64,000 bases of DNA from Sphingomonadales bacterium. Its GTDB lineage: Bacteria > Bacteroidota > Bacteroidia > Chitinophagales > Chitinophagaceae. Positions within the stretch are counted from its first letter, which is position 1; every line of letters begins with the position of its first letter. Made by a program: the position numbers and the translations under genes. Location of the stretch: positions 23,594-87,593 of the forward strand of contig VHBB01000007.1 of NCBI GenBank assembly GCA_016872155.1, in the 5' to 3' direction. Under the pieces are notes generated by a model that was not told where the DNA came from, did no database searches, and worked only from the letters and a program-made list of their open reading frames with translations. Positions 29,843 through 38,931 of this stretch are shown here, piece after piece.

Positions 29843-30982
29843 ATGAATACTACTTCGCTTGCCCCGCAAACGACCGATCAACCTACGACGGCCGATTTTC
29901 TTCCACTCGAAGGAACCGATTATGTAGAATTCTATGTTGGCAATGCCAAACAAGCGGCCCATTATTATATGAGCGCATTTGGCTTTCAGGCGTTGGCCTA
30001 TGCTGGTCCAGAGACCGGGGTCAAAGACCGAGCCAGTTACGCCATTCGCCAGCACAAGCTCACCTTTGTTCTAACGACCGCACTTCGCCCCGATCATCCC
30101 ATTGCCGATCATGTGCACCGTCATGGCGATGGGGTCAAATGTCTCTCTCTTCGAGTGCCTGATGCTACCAGTGCCTGGAAAGAGACGACCCGTCGGGGTG
30201 CCCAAAGTTATATGGAGCCGGTGACCCTTACGGATGCTCAGGGCGAGCTGGTAATGAGCGGCATTCATACCTATGGCGACACCGTACATCTTTTTATTGA
30301 GAGAAGAAATTATCAAGGTGTTTTTATGCCTGGTTACAGGGCTTGGTCTAATCCACTGTTTGCGCCCGCCGATTGCGGACTGCTCTACGTAGACCATTGT
30401 GTGGGTAACGTCGGCTGGAATCAGATGAATCGCTGGGTACAATTTTATGAGGATGTAATGGGATTCAAGAATATTTTGTCTTTTGACGACGAGGATATCT
30501 CTACGGAGTACTCTGCGCTCATGAGCAAAGTGATGAGTAGCGGTAACGGCTTTGTTAAGTTTCCGATCAACGAACCTGCAGAAGGCAAGCGAAAGAGCCA
30601 GGTAGAGGAATACCTGGAGTATTATAACGGCGAAGGATGTCAGCACGTGGCTTTGGCCACGCACGACATCGTAAAAACGGTTCGAGAACTTATGAGTCGT
30701 GGTGTGGAGTTCTTGAAAGTACCCAGCACATACTATGACGATCTGCTTGATCGTGTAGGCACTATCGACGAAGACCTGGATCCGCTGCGCGAGTTGGGTA
30801 TTTTGGTTGACCGTGACAATGAAGGCTATTTGTTGCAGCTTTTTTCAAAACCCGTAGAGGATCGACCCACCTTATTTTTTGAGATCATTCAGCGAAAAGG
30901 GGCCAAGAGTTTTGGAAAAGGAAATTTTAAGGCGTTGTTCGAGGCCATTGAGCGCGAGCAAGAGGCCCGGGGAAATATCTGA
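29843..30982 (+). CDS. hppD: 4-hydroxyphenylpyruvate dioxygenase
   Basis: GTDYVEFYVGNAKQAAHYY, DHCVGNV, QHVALATHDIVKTV, GYLLQLFSKPVEDRPTLFFEIIQRKG. Confidence 0.96.
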   Translation: MNTTSLAPQTTDQPTTADFLPLEGTDYVEFYVGNAKQAAHYYMSAFGFQALAYAGPETGVKDRASYAIRQHKLTFVLTTALRPDHPIADHVHRHGDGVKCLSLRVPDATSAWKETTRRGAQSYMEPVTLTDAQGELVMSGIHTYGDTVHLFIERRNYQGVFMPGYRAWSNPLFAPADCGLLYVDHCVGNVGWNQMNRWVQFYEDVMGFKNILSFDDEDISTEYSALMSKVMSSGNGFVKFPINEPAEGKRKSQVEEYLEYYNGEGCQHVALATHDIVKTVRELMSRGVEFLKVPSTYYDDLLDRVGTIDEDLDPLRELGILVDRDNEGYLLQLFSKPVEDRPTLFFEIIQRKGAKSFGKGNFKALFEAIEREQEARGNI

Positions 30983-31029
30983 TCGGGTGCGTACCTTCAC
31001 CTTCATTGCTGTTTAGTTTAATCACTTCT

Positions 31030-32292
31030 ATGACCTTACCTTTCTTACCCTTGTTTCGCAATTGTGTTGGGTTGTTGATAGGGATGGGTCTGTTCGTTTT
31101 TTTGGGGGGTCTTGCGCAGGCGCAACCCTCGTATGGTCTTTCTAGAGGAGGATCTACCTATTCTTCTTTTATCGATTATCAGCGCAGCTTTACACGTCCG
31201 CTAGAGGCCATGACCCGAAAGGTCGATACGCTCAAAAAGCAGTTCGCGGCCAAGAGATTAAACTGGCCGGCCAATTATATCTATATCCGCTCTTTCAAGT
31301 ACGATAGTCAGCTCGAGGTATGGGTCAAACAAAAGCCCGCCGATTCGTTTCGTCTGTTCAAGATCTATCCGGTGTGTGCGTTGGCGGGTTCACTGGGCCC
31401 CAAACGCATGCAAGGCGATTTCCAAGTTCCCGAGGGGTTTTATTATATCAATGAGTTTAATCCCAACAGTAATTATTATTTGTCCCTTGGACTCAATTAT
31501 CCCAATGCCAGCGATCGGATCTTAAGTGACTCTCTAAAGCCCGGAGGTGAGATCTACATTCATGGTAGTTGTGTTACGGTGGGCTGTATTCCCATTACCG
31601 ATCAGCAGATCGACGAGTTGTATGTGCTGGCAGCCTACGCTCGTGACCAGGGGCAGCATTACATTCCTGTACATATTTTTCCTTGTCGCTACGACGTTCC
31701 AAAAAGTGTAGCGTATTTGAATGAACTTACAAAAGACGATGCCGCGCTCAAGGATTTTTCGGATCAGCTCAAAGAGGCCTACACCTATTTTGAAAAGAAT
31801 CATAGGTTACCTATTGTTATAATCACCGACGACGGACGCTATCATGTTAATGGAGCAACAGCTACTACGATCTATAAAAGTGGCGCCGCGGCTACGGTGC
31901 CTGCCTTAGCGCAAAAGGGGCCGGTTGATACAAAGGTGACCCCGCCTCGCAAGACTCGTCAGTTGGGTGTCGTGTCCGACTATGTAGACCAGTGGCCTCG
32001 CTATCCGGGAGGAACGGATGCTTTTGCACAATTTCTAGACGAGGCATCTTCGGCCGTAGCGAGCTATTTACCGGCCGGTGTAAAAAGGGCGTTTATTCAA
32101 GTAGAGTTTGTCGTTGATAAAGATGGCGCTGCGGTCAATATGGCTATTGTACGGGGGCTACCGGGGTCTGACCCGCTTCATCAAAAACTTATCGAGCAAT
32201 TAGAGCGTATGCCAAGTTGGTCGCCGGCGCTGCTGAATCGAAGACCGGTTGCCAAGAAAATGTTGCAAACCCTAACCATCGACTCAAAATAA
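31030..32292 (+). CDS. Exported L,D-transpeptidase (YafK/YkuD-like) fused to C-terminal TonB-C-like domain
   Basis: HGSCVTVGCIPITDQQIDELY catalytic motif; C-terminal WPRYPGGTDAFAQFL...AFIQVEFVVDKDGAAVNMAIVRG...MPSWSPALLNRRPVAKKMLQTLTI. Confidence 0.82.
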   Translation: MTLPFLPLFRNCVGLLIGMGLFVFLGGLAQAQPSYGLSRGGSTYSSFIDYQRSFTRPLEAMTRKVDTLKKQFAAKRLNWPANYIYIRSFKYDSQLEVWVKQKPADSFRLFKIYPVCALAGSLGPKRMQGDFQVPEGFYYINEFNPNSNYYLSLGLNYPNASDRILSDSLKPGGEIYIHGSCVTVGCIPITDQQIDELYVLAAYARDQGQHYIPVHIFPCRYDVPKSVAYLNELTKDDAALKDFSDQLKEAYTYFEKNHRLPIVIITDDGRYHVNGATATTIYKSGAAATVPALAQKGPVDTKVTPPRKTRQLGVVSDYVDQWPRYPGGTDAFAQFLDEASSAVASYLPAGVKRAFIQVEFVVDKDGAAVNMAIVRGLPGSDPLHQKLIEQLERMPSWSPALLNRRPVAKKMLQTLTIDSK

Positions 32293-32298
32293 TACAAC

Positions 32299-33306
32299 AT
32301 GTCAATTAATCGTAAGGTCCAGACGTTAGATGAGTTTACCATACAGCAGCTACGCGATTTTCCGCAAGCCACCGGTGAGCTATCCAATCTGTTGCGTAAT
32401 ATCGGTCTGGCGGCTAAAAGAGTAAATGTAGAGGTCAACAAGGCCGGTTTGGTCGATATTTTGGGTGATGCCGGTACGGTAAATGTGCAAGGAGAGAAAG
32501 TAAAAAAGTTAGATGTATTCGCCAACGATCAATTTATAAAGGTTCTACAACATGGCATTAGCTGTGCCGGTATTGCCAGCGAAGAACTCGACGACTTTGT
32601 GGCTTTCGATGACGAAAAAAGTATCCATTCAAAATACGTTTGCTTGTTCGATCCCCTCGATGGGAGTGGCAACATCGATGTCAATGTATCGATTGGTACC
32701 ATCTTTGGAGTGTATCGCAGGGTAACGCCTGTGGGGACTGTCGTTACACAAGAAGATTTTCTACAACCCGGCAGTAGCCAGGTGGCTGCGGGTTACGTGG
32801 TGTATGGGTCATCGACCATGCTGGTCTATGCCACGCGCAGAGGGGTCAATGGCTTTACGCTAGATCCCTCGATCGGGGAGTGGACCCTTAGTCATCCCGA
32901 TATCCGTTGTCCCGAAAAAGGCAAGATCTACTCGGTTAACCATGGTAGCTTTTTTGAATTTGATAAGGGGGTACAGTCGTACATTACTGCTTGTCAACAA
33001 AAAAGTAAGGAGCAGGGTGGTCCACTACGACAGCGCTATGTGGGCAGCATGGTAGCCGATGTGCATCGCAACCTTATCAAAGGGGGTATTTTCATGTATC
33101 CCGGCACCAGCAGTAAGCCCGGTGGTAAGCTGCGGTTGCTTTATGAGTGTAATCCTTTTGCTTTTATAATAGGAGTGGCCGGAGGAAAGGCCACCAACGG
33201 TAAGATCCGTACACTCGACATTGTCCCGTCTTCGTTGCACGAGCGATGTCCGTTCTTTGTAGGTAGTAAACAAATGATGGACGAATTAGAAACCCATATT
33301 CGCTAA
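32299..33306 (+). CDS. fbp: Class 1 fructose-1,6-bisphosphatase
   Basis: LFDPLDGSGNIDVNVSIGTIFG, RYVGSMVADVHRNLIKGGIFMYPG. Confidence 0.97.
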   Translation: MSINRKVQTLDEFTIQQLRDFPQATGELSNLLRNIGLAAKRVNVEVNKAGLVDILGDAGTVNVQGEKVKKLDVFANDQFIKVLQHGISCAGIASEELDDFVAFDDEKSIHSKYVCLFDPLDGSGNIDVNVSIGTIFGVYRRVTPVGTVVTQEDFLQPGSSQVAAGYVVYGSSTMLVYATRRGVNGFTLDPSIGEWTLSHPDIRCPEKGKIYSVNHGSFFEFDKGVQSYITACQQKSKEQGGPLRQRYVGSMVADVHRNLIKGGIFMYPGTSSKPGGKLRLLYECNPFAFIIGVAGGKATNGKIRTLDIVPSSLHERCPFFVGSKQMMDELETHIR

Positions 33307-33307
33307 T

Positions 33308-34069
33308 ATGAACGATGCAATTATTCAAGTCGACCAACTTGTAAAACGCTACGGCGAGCTTGTTGCTGTAGCGGGTATTAGTTTTGAAGTAAAGAAAGGA
33401 GAGATATTTGGTCTGCTGGGTCCTAATGGAGCTGGAAAATCTACCACCCTCGAAATTATCGAAACCCTTCGAACCAAAACATCCGGTACGGTAAGGGTAG
33501 GCGGATTTTCGCTCGATGGATCTCCTTCGGCCATTAAAAAGATCATTGGGGTACAGTTGCAAAGTAGCGGTTATTTTCCCGGGCTCAATCTTATTCAGCT
33601 GATCGAGCTTTTTGCCGGTCTCTATAATGCTACGGTCGACCCGATGCAATTGCTTTCAACGGTTAATCTTCACGATAAGGCCAAGGCCAAGGTTAAAGAA
33701 CTGAGTGGTGGGCAACGACAGCGTTTCTCGGTGGCTACCACCCTTATCAACCATCCGCAGGTCATCTTTTTAGATGAGCCCACAACGGGGCTAGATCCAC
33801 AGGCTCGGCGCAGTTTGTGGGAAACGATCCGAACCATCAACCAACAGGGAACCACCGTGGTGCTGACCACGCATTACCTTGACGAGGCCGAGTACCTCTG
33901 TGACCGTGTAGCAATTATGGATGCCGGCAAGATTATAGCCCTTGATGCACCCGCTACCTTGATCGATAATTTAGTCGCTACCGGGTTTGAGAGAAAAAAA
34001 GAAATGAAATTGGCCAGCCTCGAAGATGTATTTATTTCTCTTACCGGCCACTCGCTTCGCGAAGATTGA
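33308..34069 (+). CDS. ABC transporter ATP-binding protein
   Basis: GPNGAGKST, LSGGQRQRFSVA, VIFLDEPTTGLDPQARR. Confidence 0.95.
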   Translation: MNDAIIQVDQLVKRYGELVAVAGISFEVKKGEIFGLLGPNGAGKSTTLEIIETLRTKTSGTVRVGGFSLDGSPSAIKKIIGVQLQSSGYFPGLNLIQLIELFAGLYNATVDPMQLLSTVNLHDKAKAKVKELSGGQRQRFSVATTLINHPQVIFLDEPTTGLDPQARRSLWETIRTINQQGTTVVLTTHYLDEAEYLCDRVAIMDAGKIIALDAPATLIDNLVATGFERKKEMKLASLEDVFISLTGHSLRED

Positions 34070-35345
34070 CCTCGGCCGCCAAAAAAATACTACCACAAAC
34101 TACGATCAGGTCGTTTGCCATTGCATTCTGTTGGGCGGCAGCCAATGCTTGCGTGATCGCAGCATAACAGTTGCCAGTCAACCCTGCCGCATGGGCTTGT
34201 TGTTGCAGGGTTTGTTCGGGAAGCGCTCTTTCGATTTGCGATTTGGTAAAGTAATACAGGGCCTCTTTGGGTAAGAGCGCCAGCATGGGGTCGATCGATT
34301 TGTCTTTGACTACTCCCAGTATAATATGCAATTTATTATAGTTGGTTTGCAGCAGTTGCTGTTGCAATTGGCGCATACCCGCTTCGTTATGGGCCACATC
34401 GATAATGACCGTGGGGTTCTCAGCGATCTTTTGCCAGCGTCCACCCAGCCCGGTCATCGTGCGGGTATAGCGAAGCCCTTTAGCAATGGCCTCGTTGCTA
34501 ATGGACCAGTTTAGGTTTTGTAATTGTGCAATCGATTCTAAAACGGTTAACAGATTTTTAGTTTGATAGAGCCCGGTCAGCTCCAGCTCGTAGCTAAGCG
34601 AAAGGTGCTCAGGCGTTGCAACAGTAACCAAGAATCGATCTTCTTTCCATTCGTAATGGGTCACTTCTCTTTTTTGGGTGGCAATGCTCAGCGGGGCCCT
34701 CTCGATCTGTGCTTTTTGCAAAAAAACAGGTAGTGAAGCGTTGGTCGGCTCTCCAATTACGACGGGCACCTCTTTTTTAATGATCCCGGCCTTCTCTGCA
34801 GCGATCTTTTCGAGACTGTCTCCTAATAGCTGCATGTGATCCCAATCTATGTTAGTGATTACCGACAGCAGCGGGGTAATTACATTGGTGCTATCCAGTC
34901 TTCCTCCCAGACCGGTCTCTATGACAGCAATATCTACCTGTTGTTTTGCAAAATGGTCAAAGGCCATGGCAACGGTTACTTCAAAAAAACTGGGTTCGAT
35001 CGTCTCTAGTAAGGGTTGAAGATTCGCTACAAAGTCTACTACCGCTTGCTCTTCGATTAGTTGACCATCGATCTTAATGCGCTCCCTAAAATCGTAGAGA
35101 TGAGGAGAGGTATAGAGCCCGGTTTTGTAGCCGGCAGCTTGCAAGATGGCAGCCAGCATATGACTAACCGACCCTTTTCCATTGGTGCCGGCCACATGGA
35201 TCGTTCGGAGCTGCAGGTGGGGATCTCCCAACGCGTTACAGAGGGCTAGTGTGTTATCGAGATCTTTTTTATAGGCCGCGGCTCCGATCCTGCTAAACAT
35301 CGGAAGTTTCGAAAAGAGATAGTCTAGGGTTTGCTGATAATCCAT
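34041..35345 (-). CDS. folC: Folylpolyglutamate synthase / dihydrofolate synthase
   Basis: HVAGTNGKGSVSHMLAAIL, ITNIDWDHMQLLGDSLEKIAAEKAGI. Confidence 0.96.
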   Translation of the reverse strand: MDYQQTLDYLFSKLPMFSRIGAAAYKKDLDNTLALCNALGDPHLQLRTIHVAGTNGKGSVSHMLAAILQAAGYKTGLYTSPHLYDFRERIKIDGQLIEEQAVVDFVANLQPLLETIEPSFFEVTVAMAFDHFAKQQVDIAVIETGLGGRLDSTNVITPLLSVITNIDWDHMQLLGDSLEKIAAEKAGIIKKEVPVVIGEPTNASLPVFLQKAQIERAPLSIATQKREVTHYEWKEDRFLVTVATPEHLSLSYELELTGLYQTKNLLTVLESIAQLQNLNWSISNEAIAKGLRYTRTMTGLGGRWQKIAENPTVIIDVAHNEAGMRQLQQQLLQTNYNKLHIILGVVKDKSIDPMLALLPKEALYYFTKSQIERALPEQTLQQQAHAAGLTGNCYAAITQALAAAQQNAMANDLIVVCGSIFLAAEVNLREASGR

Positions 35346-35366
35346 TGCGGTAGTGCTCTCGCTCTC

Positions 35367-36224
35367 TTAGTTGATCCTGAAATTAAATTGAACGGTCACC
35401 ATCGATTCATGATCGGAGGCATCAAAGCGCATCTTTTCGAGATAGCGAACAATGGCTTGCTTATAAGCATTGCCGGTAGTAGAAGAACCCTTGGCCAGGC
35501 TAATCAATTTTCCTGAGCCATCGGGGGCTACCAAGATATTGGCATAGATCGTCGCTTTATTCAAATCGCCCTCAAAGGCATAGGATCGTATAATTTTTCG
35601 ATCTCCTCTTGTAACGCGGGGTCCAACACCAAGGCCGGTTCCCGTTCCGGTTCCGCCACCCAGGCCGCCGCCACTTCCGCCACCGGTTCCATCTCCGCTT
35701 CCCGCCCCAAGTCCATTTCCTTTTCCTCCGGTTTGCTCAAACTCTTCGATTGCGCCACCCCCCACAGAAGATCCCATATTGGTCTTGCCCATCACTGCTT
35801 TGGGTTGCGGAGGCGAAGGGGTCTTAACAACGGCCACAGGCTTTGTGGTCGCACTGGTGGGCTTGATCTTTTTTTTATCGGGTCGTTTCGTTTTGGTAGT
35901 AGGAATTGATGCAGAAGAACTGTTTTCGTCCGACTCGGTTGCCGCAGCCGGCTCTGGGGTGCCTGGTGCCATCGGTGCGGCGCTGGCAAGACCCGCATCT
36001 GCTGCCGCGAGCGCAGTTTGACCGCCTCCACCACCGCCATCTTCTTCTGCAGGCGGATCGGGAGGCCAGTTGATCTCTACCTCTACACTGCTTTGCGAGA
36101 CAGACGACTCAAAGACAGGAATCTTCCATTTTAAGAAAAAGAGTAGAAGCCCGATGGCGAGGGCTGTTGCTGCCGTTAAGGCGGAGGCTCTTTGATTACT
36201 GTTGAGCGAAGCGGTGAGGGCCAT
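35367..36224 (-). CDS. TonB-like energy transducer with Gly-rich linker
   Basis: N-terminal TM, long Gly/Ser/Thr linker (GGSGGGLGGGTGTGTGLG), C-terminal TonB-like domain. Confidence 0.72.
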   Translation of the reverse strand: MALTASLNSNQRASALTAATALAIGLLLFFLKWKIPVFESSVSQSSVEVEINWPPDPPAEEDGGGGGGQTALAAADAGLASAAPMAPGTPEPAAATESDENSSSASIPTTKTKRPDKKKIKPTSATTKPVAVVKTPSPPQPKAVMGKTNMGSSVGGGAIEEFEQTGGKGNGLGAGSGDGTGGGSGGGLGGGTGTGTGLGVGPRVTRGDRKIIRSYAFEGDLNKATIYANILVAPDGSGKLISLAKGSSTTGNAYKQAIVRYLEKMRFDASDHESMVTVQFNFRIN

Positions 36225-36305
36225 CTTTTTTCCGTTAAGCGTATGAAAGCTAAGCTAGTTTATTATCGCTATTCGGCACTCAATAACTTGTTAAATAATG
36301 TGAAT

Positions 36306-37595
36306 TTAGTGGGCAAAGTCTTTTTCGAATTGCCCCCGTATACGCTCGATCGGAGGATTAAAATAACCAAAGCGAAGTTGTGGAAACTCCGACCTTAGTT
36401 CTTGTTGTATGTTTTTGACACCCATCGCAACTCCCGTATCGGTTACACCGATCTTGCCTAAGTACCAATCAGGGTCAATGTTAAAGTTGCGCCATTGTAT
36501 CATCTTAAGACCGGTCTCTTGAATTAATTTTCTAAGGGCCTCGTATTCGGCAACCGAGTCGGTCATGCCCGGAAATACAAAATAATTGATCGAGGTCCAT
36601 CCGCCAAACGAGGTCATCACCTTTAAGCTCTCGACAATATCTTCGAACTGGTAATTATTGGGACGATAGTAGGGCATATAGATCTCACGTCGAGCCGAGT
36701 TAGTACTTACGCGTATGGAATTAAGTCCTGCTTTGCAAAGTTGTCGAACCGCATCAGGATTCGATCCATTCGTATTGATGTTGAGGCTTCCTTTTGAGGT
36801 ATGTTTTCTAATTTCTGTAATCGCGTCGCGGATCGTTTCCCACATGAGCAGTGGTTCTCCTTCGCAGCCTTGCCCAAAGCTGATAATGGGATAAGGTGCA
36901 GTTTCGAGATGCGGAACAGTAAACTCTACGATCTCTTCTGGCGATGGTTTAAATTGTAAGCGGTCTTGTGTCGATACAATGGGCTCTTCGTCGGGTTGTA
37001 ACGAAATACATCCTACGCAGTTGGCATTGCAAGCCGGCGATACCGGAACCGGGCATTCCCATCTTCCTAACGAAAAATTTCTGGCAGCCGGGCATTGGTA
37101 GGTCTGGCAGCAATTTTCCATCAGGTGTTTGACCAGTCTGTTGTGTGGGTACGCTTTTAGTAGTTGTTCGGTTCCTGTATTGATCTGCCCCTGGTCGTAT
37201 CCATCACAGTCCTGTCTAATATCGGGCTCAATGCGCGTAGCCGGTACATAGAACCTATCGTTATTCCAGCCCACTGCCGTGTAACAAAATAGGGGCAGTG
37301 TAGGCGCATCAGGAGCCGTTTCGTAAGCGGCCAGATAAAAGCCGGTATGTGCAGGAGGAATAAATGCGGCCACCGCCCAACCTTTTTCGCAAAGACGCAT
37401 TTCGCCTGTTGTAACATCGATGCCAATTCCCCTTCTTCCCGGTAGTTCGTAGAGCGAGCCTCCCTTTGGCAACTCGATCCAATCCTCTTCGGGAATGGGT
37501 ACGGCGTCCCAACCCGTTCTACCGGAAACATAGAGCGTGCGATCTTCGAAGATCTTTCCGTTGGCATCAGAGTAGAGCAGGTACGGAGAGGGCAT
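36306..37595 (-). CDS. Radical SAM protein, uncharacterised family
   Basis: CNANCVGC CxxxCxxC motif, upstream ENCCQTYQCP...WECP cysteines, SFGQGCEGEPLL, NINTNGSNP. Confidence 0.88.
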   Translation of the reverse strand: MPSPYLLYSDANGKIFEDRTLYVSGRTGWDAVPIPEEDWIELPKGGSLYELPGRRGIGIDVTTGEMRLCEKGWAVAAFIPPAHTGFYLAAYETAPDAPTLPLFCYTAVGWNNDRFYVPATRIEPDIRQDCDGYDQGQINTGTEQLLKAYPHNRLVKHLMENCCQTYQCPAARNFSLGRWECPVPVSPACNANCVGCISLQPDEEPIVSTQDRLQFKPSPEEIVEFTVPHLETAPYPIISFGQGCEGEPLLMWETIRDAITEIRKHTSKGSLNINTNGSNPDAVRQLCKAGLNSIRVSTNSARREIYMPYYRPNNYQFEDIVESLKVMTSFGGWTSINYFVFPGMTDSVAEYEALRKLIQETGLKMIQWRNFNIDPDWYLGKIGVTDTGVAMGVKNIQQELRSEFPQLRFGYFNPPIERIRGQFEKDFAH

Positions 37596-38171
37596 TTAGA
37601 GCGGGTTTATTTTTTGTTGGCAATGGGCATTGAAATCGATCACTTCTCTGTCGTCGATGAAACTGTTTTTTTCGATAGGGTGCTGCAGTAGCCGATTCGA
37701 TCGCAGATCGATGGTCAGCAGGTCGTCTTTTACGATCACTTGGGCTACCTGATTCCATTCTATTTTTTTTCGGGGAAAGGAGGGGTAGTCGATACCTTGA
37801 TCGCTAAACACGACCCGCAACGAGCGCAACGAGATCTTAAAGAGTATAAAGAGGATCAGTAAAACTCCTGCACTTTTAAAAAAGCCACCGACCATCCAGG
37901 CGTAAATGCCAAAGATGTAAAACGCAGTAAGATCGCTATAGCGTAGGCCCGTTGATTTTTTTTTGTGCCATAACCTGTTTAGCGGAAGTGCTATCAGCGG
38001 AGCAATCAGACCTCCGTATAATAGGGGTCCTTGTTGAGTACCCCCCAGCGAAACGGCAACATAGACCTGTATTATCGCATTGAGTACTACGACCCACCAG
38101 CCCAGTGTTTCGTACTGCTTTTTTTTAGAATTGATAAGGGTCAGTGAGAAATGGGCAAAAGGGGGTTGCAT
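37596..38171 (-). CDS. Hypothetical membrane protein with C-terminal PH-like segment
   Basis: 191 aa, 2-4 TM segments then VVFSDQGIDYPSFPRKKIEWNQVAQVIVKDDLLTIDL; abuts the radical SAM gene. Confidence 0.7.
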   Translation of the reverse strand: MQPPFAHFSLTLINSKKKQYETLGWWVVVLNAIIQVYVAVSLGGTQQGPLLYGGLIAPLIALPLNRLWHKKKSTGLRYSDLTAFYIFGIYAWMVGGFFKSAGVLLILFILFKISLRSLRVVFSDQGIDYPSFPRKKIEWNQVAQVIVKDDLLTIDLRSNRLLQHPIEKNSFIDDREVIDFNAHCQQKINPL

Positions 38172-38184
38172 AAAGTAATAGCTA

Positions 38185-38922
38185 TCAGGTTTCGTTTTGA
38201 ATCAACGCATCAAAACTGTTAATTCCGATCTTCTTAACAGATAAAAAGCCTTCGCCATACATTACCCCGATCTTTTTTCCCATCAAGAGAGCTCGTGCCG
38301 AAATACCCTCTAAGAAACCGGGAGCTGAGATATAGGTTTGGGCTTCGCCAGCGATATTGGACGGATCGTGAAACTGCGAACGATAGGCCAAAATGGATTG
38401 CATCTTACGATCAAACGTCTCGCTAATGTCAACGATAAAGTCGGGTTCTAGGTAACGATCTTGTATGTAATGAAAAACATAAGAGGGGCGCCAGCGCTGC
38501 TGCGGGGCCCCGGCCTCATTATGCGTCTCGATCTTTGACAATCCGGCCAAAAAGCAACTTTCTTCTATTAGCTGTGCGGCCCTTCCGTGGTCGGGATGAC
38601 GATCTTGCGTAGCATTGGCCAGCACGATCGAGGGTCGGTATTTGCGAATGACCGCGATTAGTTTTCGCTGGTGCGCTTCGTTATTTTCAAAAAAGCCATC
38701 GCTAAAACGCAGATTTTCGCGGGCGCTCACACCCATTATCATTGCGGCAGCCGCAGCCTCTTCGTAGCGACTGGTTACCGTTCCGCGGGTCCCTAGTTCA
38801 CCTTCGGTAAGATCTACGATCGCTACCTTTTTTCCTTTTTTTATCTCGCTAATCAAGGTGCCTGCGCAACTCAACTCCACATCATCGGGATGGGCGCCAA
38901 CGGCCAGAATATCTACTTGCAT
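38185..38922 (-). CDS. bshB1: Bacillithiol biosynthesis deacetylase BshB1
   Basis: DILAVGAHPDDVELSCAGTL, DLTEGELGTRGT, RHPDHGRA. Confidence 0.94.
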   Translation of the reverse strand: MQVDILAVGAHPDDVELSCAGTLISEIKKGKKVAIVDLTEGELGTRGTVTSRYEEAAAAAMIMGVSARENLRFSDGFFENNEAHQRKLIAVIRKYRPSIVLANATQDRHPDHGRAAQLIEESCFLAGLSKIETHNEAGAPQQRWRPSYVFHYIQDRYLEPDFIVDISETFDRKMQSILAYRSQFHDPSNIAGEAQTYISAPGFLEGISARALLMGKKIGVMYGEGFLSVKKIGINSFDALIQNET

Positions 38923-38931
38923 AAAACAGTT

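Noticed and set aside
35561-36040. Overlapping ORFs (35561..35758 minus, 35779..36021 plus, 35792..36040 minus) within the TonB gene
   Set aside because: Produced by the GC-rich repetitive Gly/Ala linker coding sequence read in other frames.
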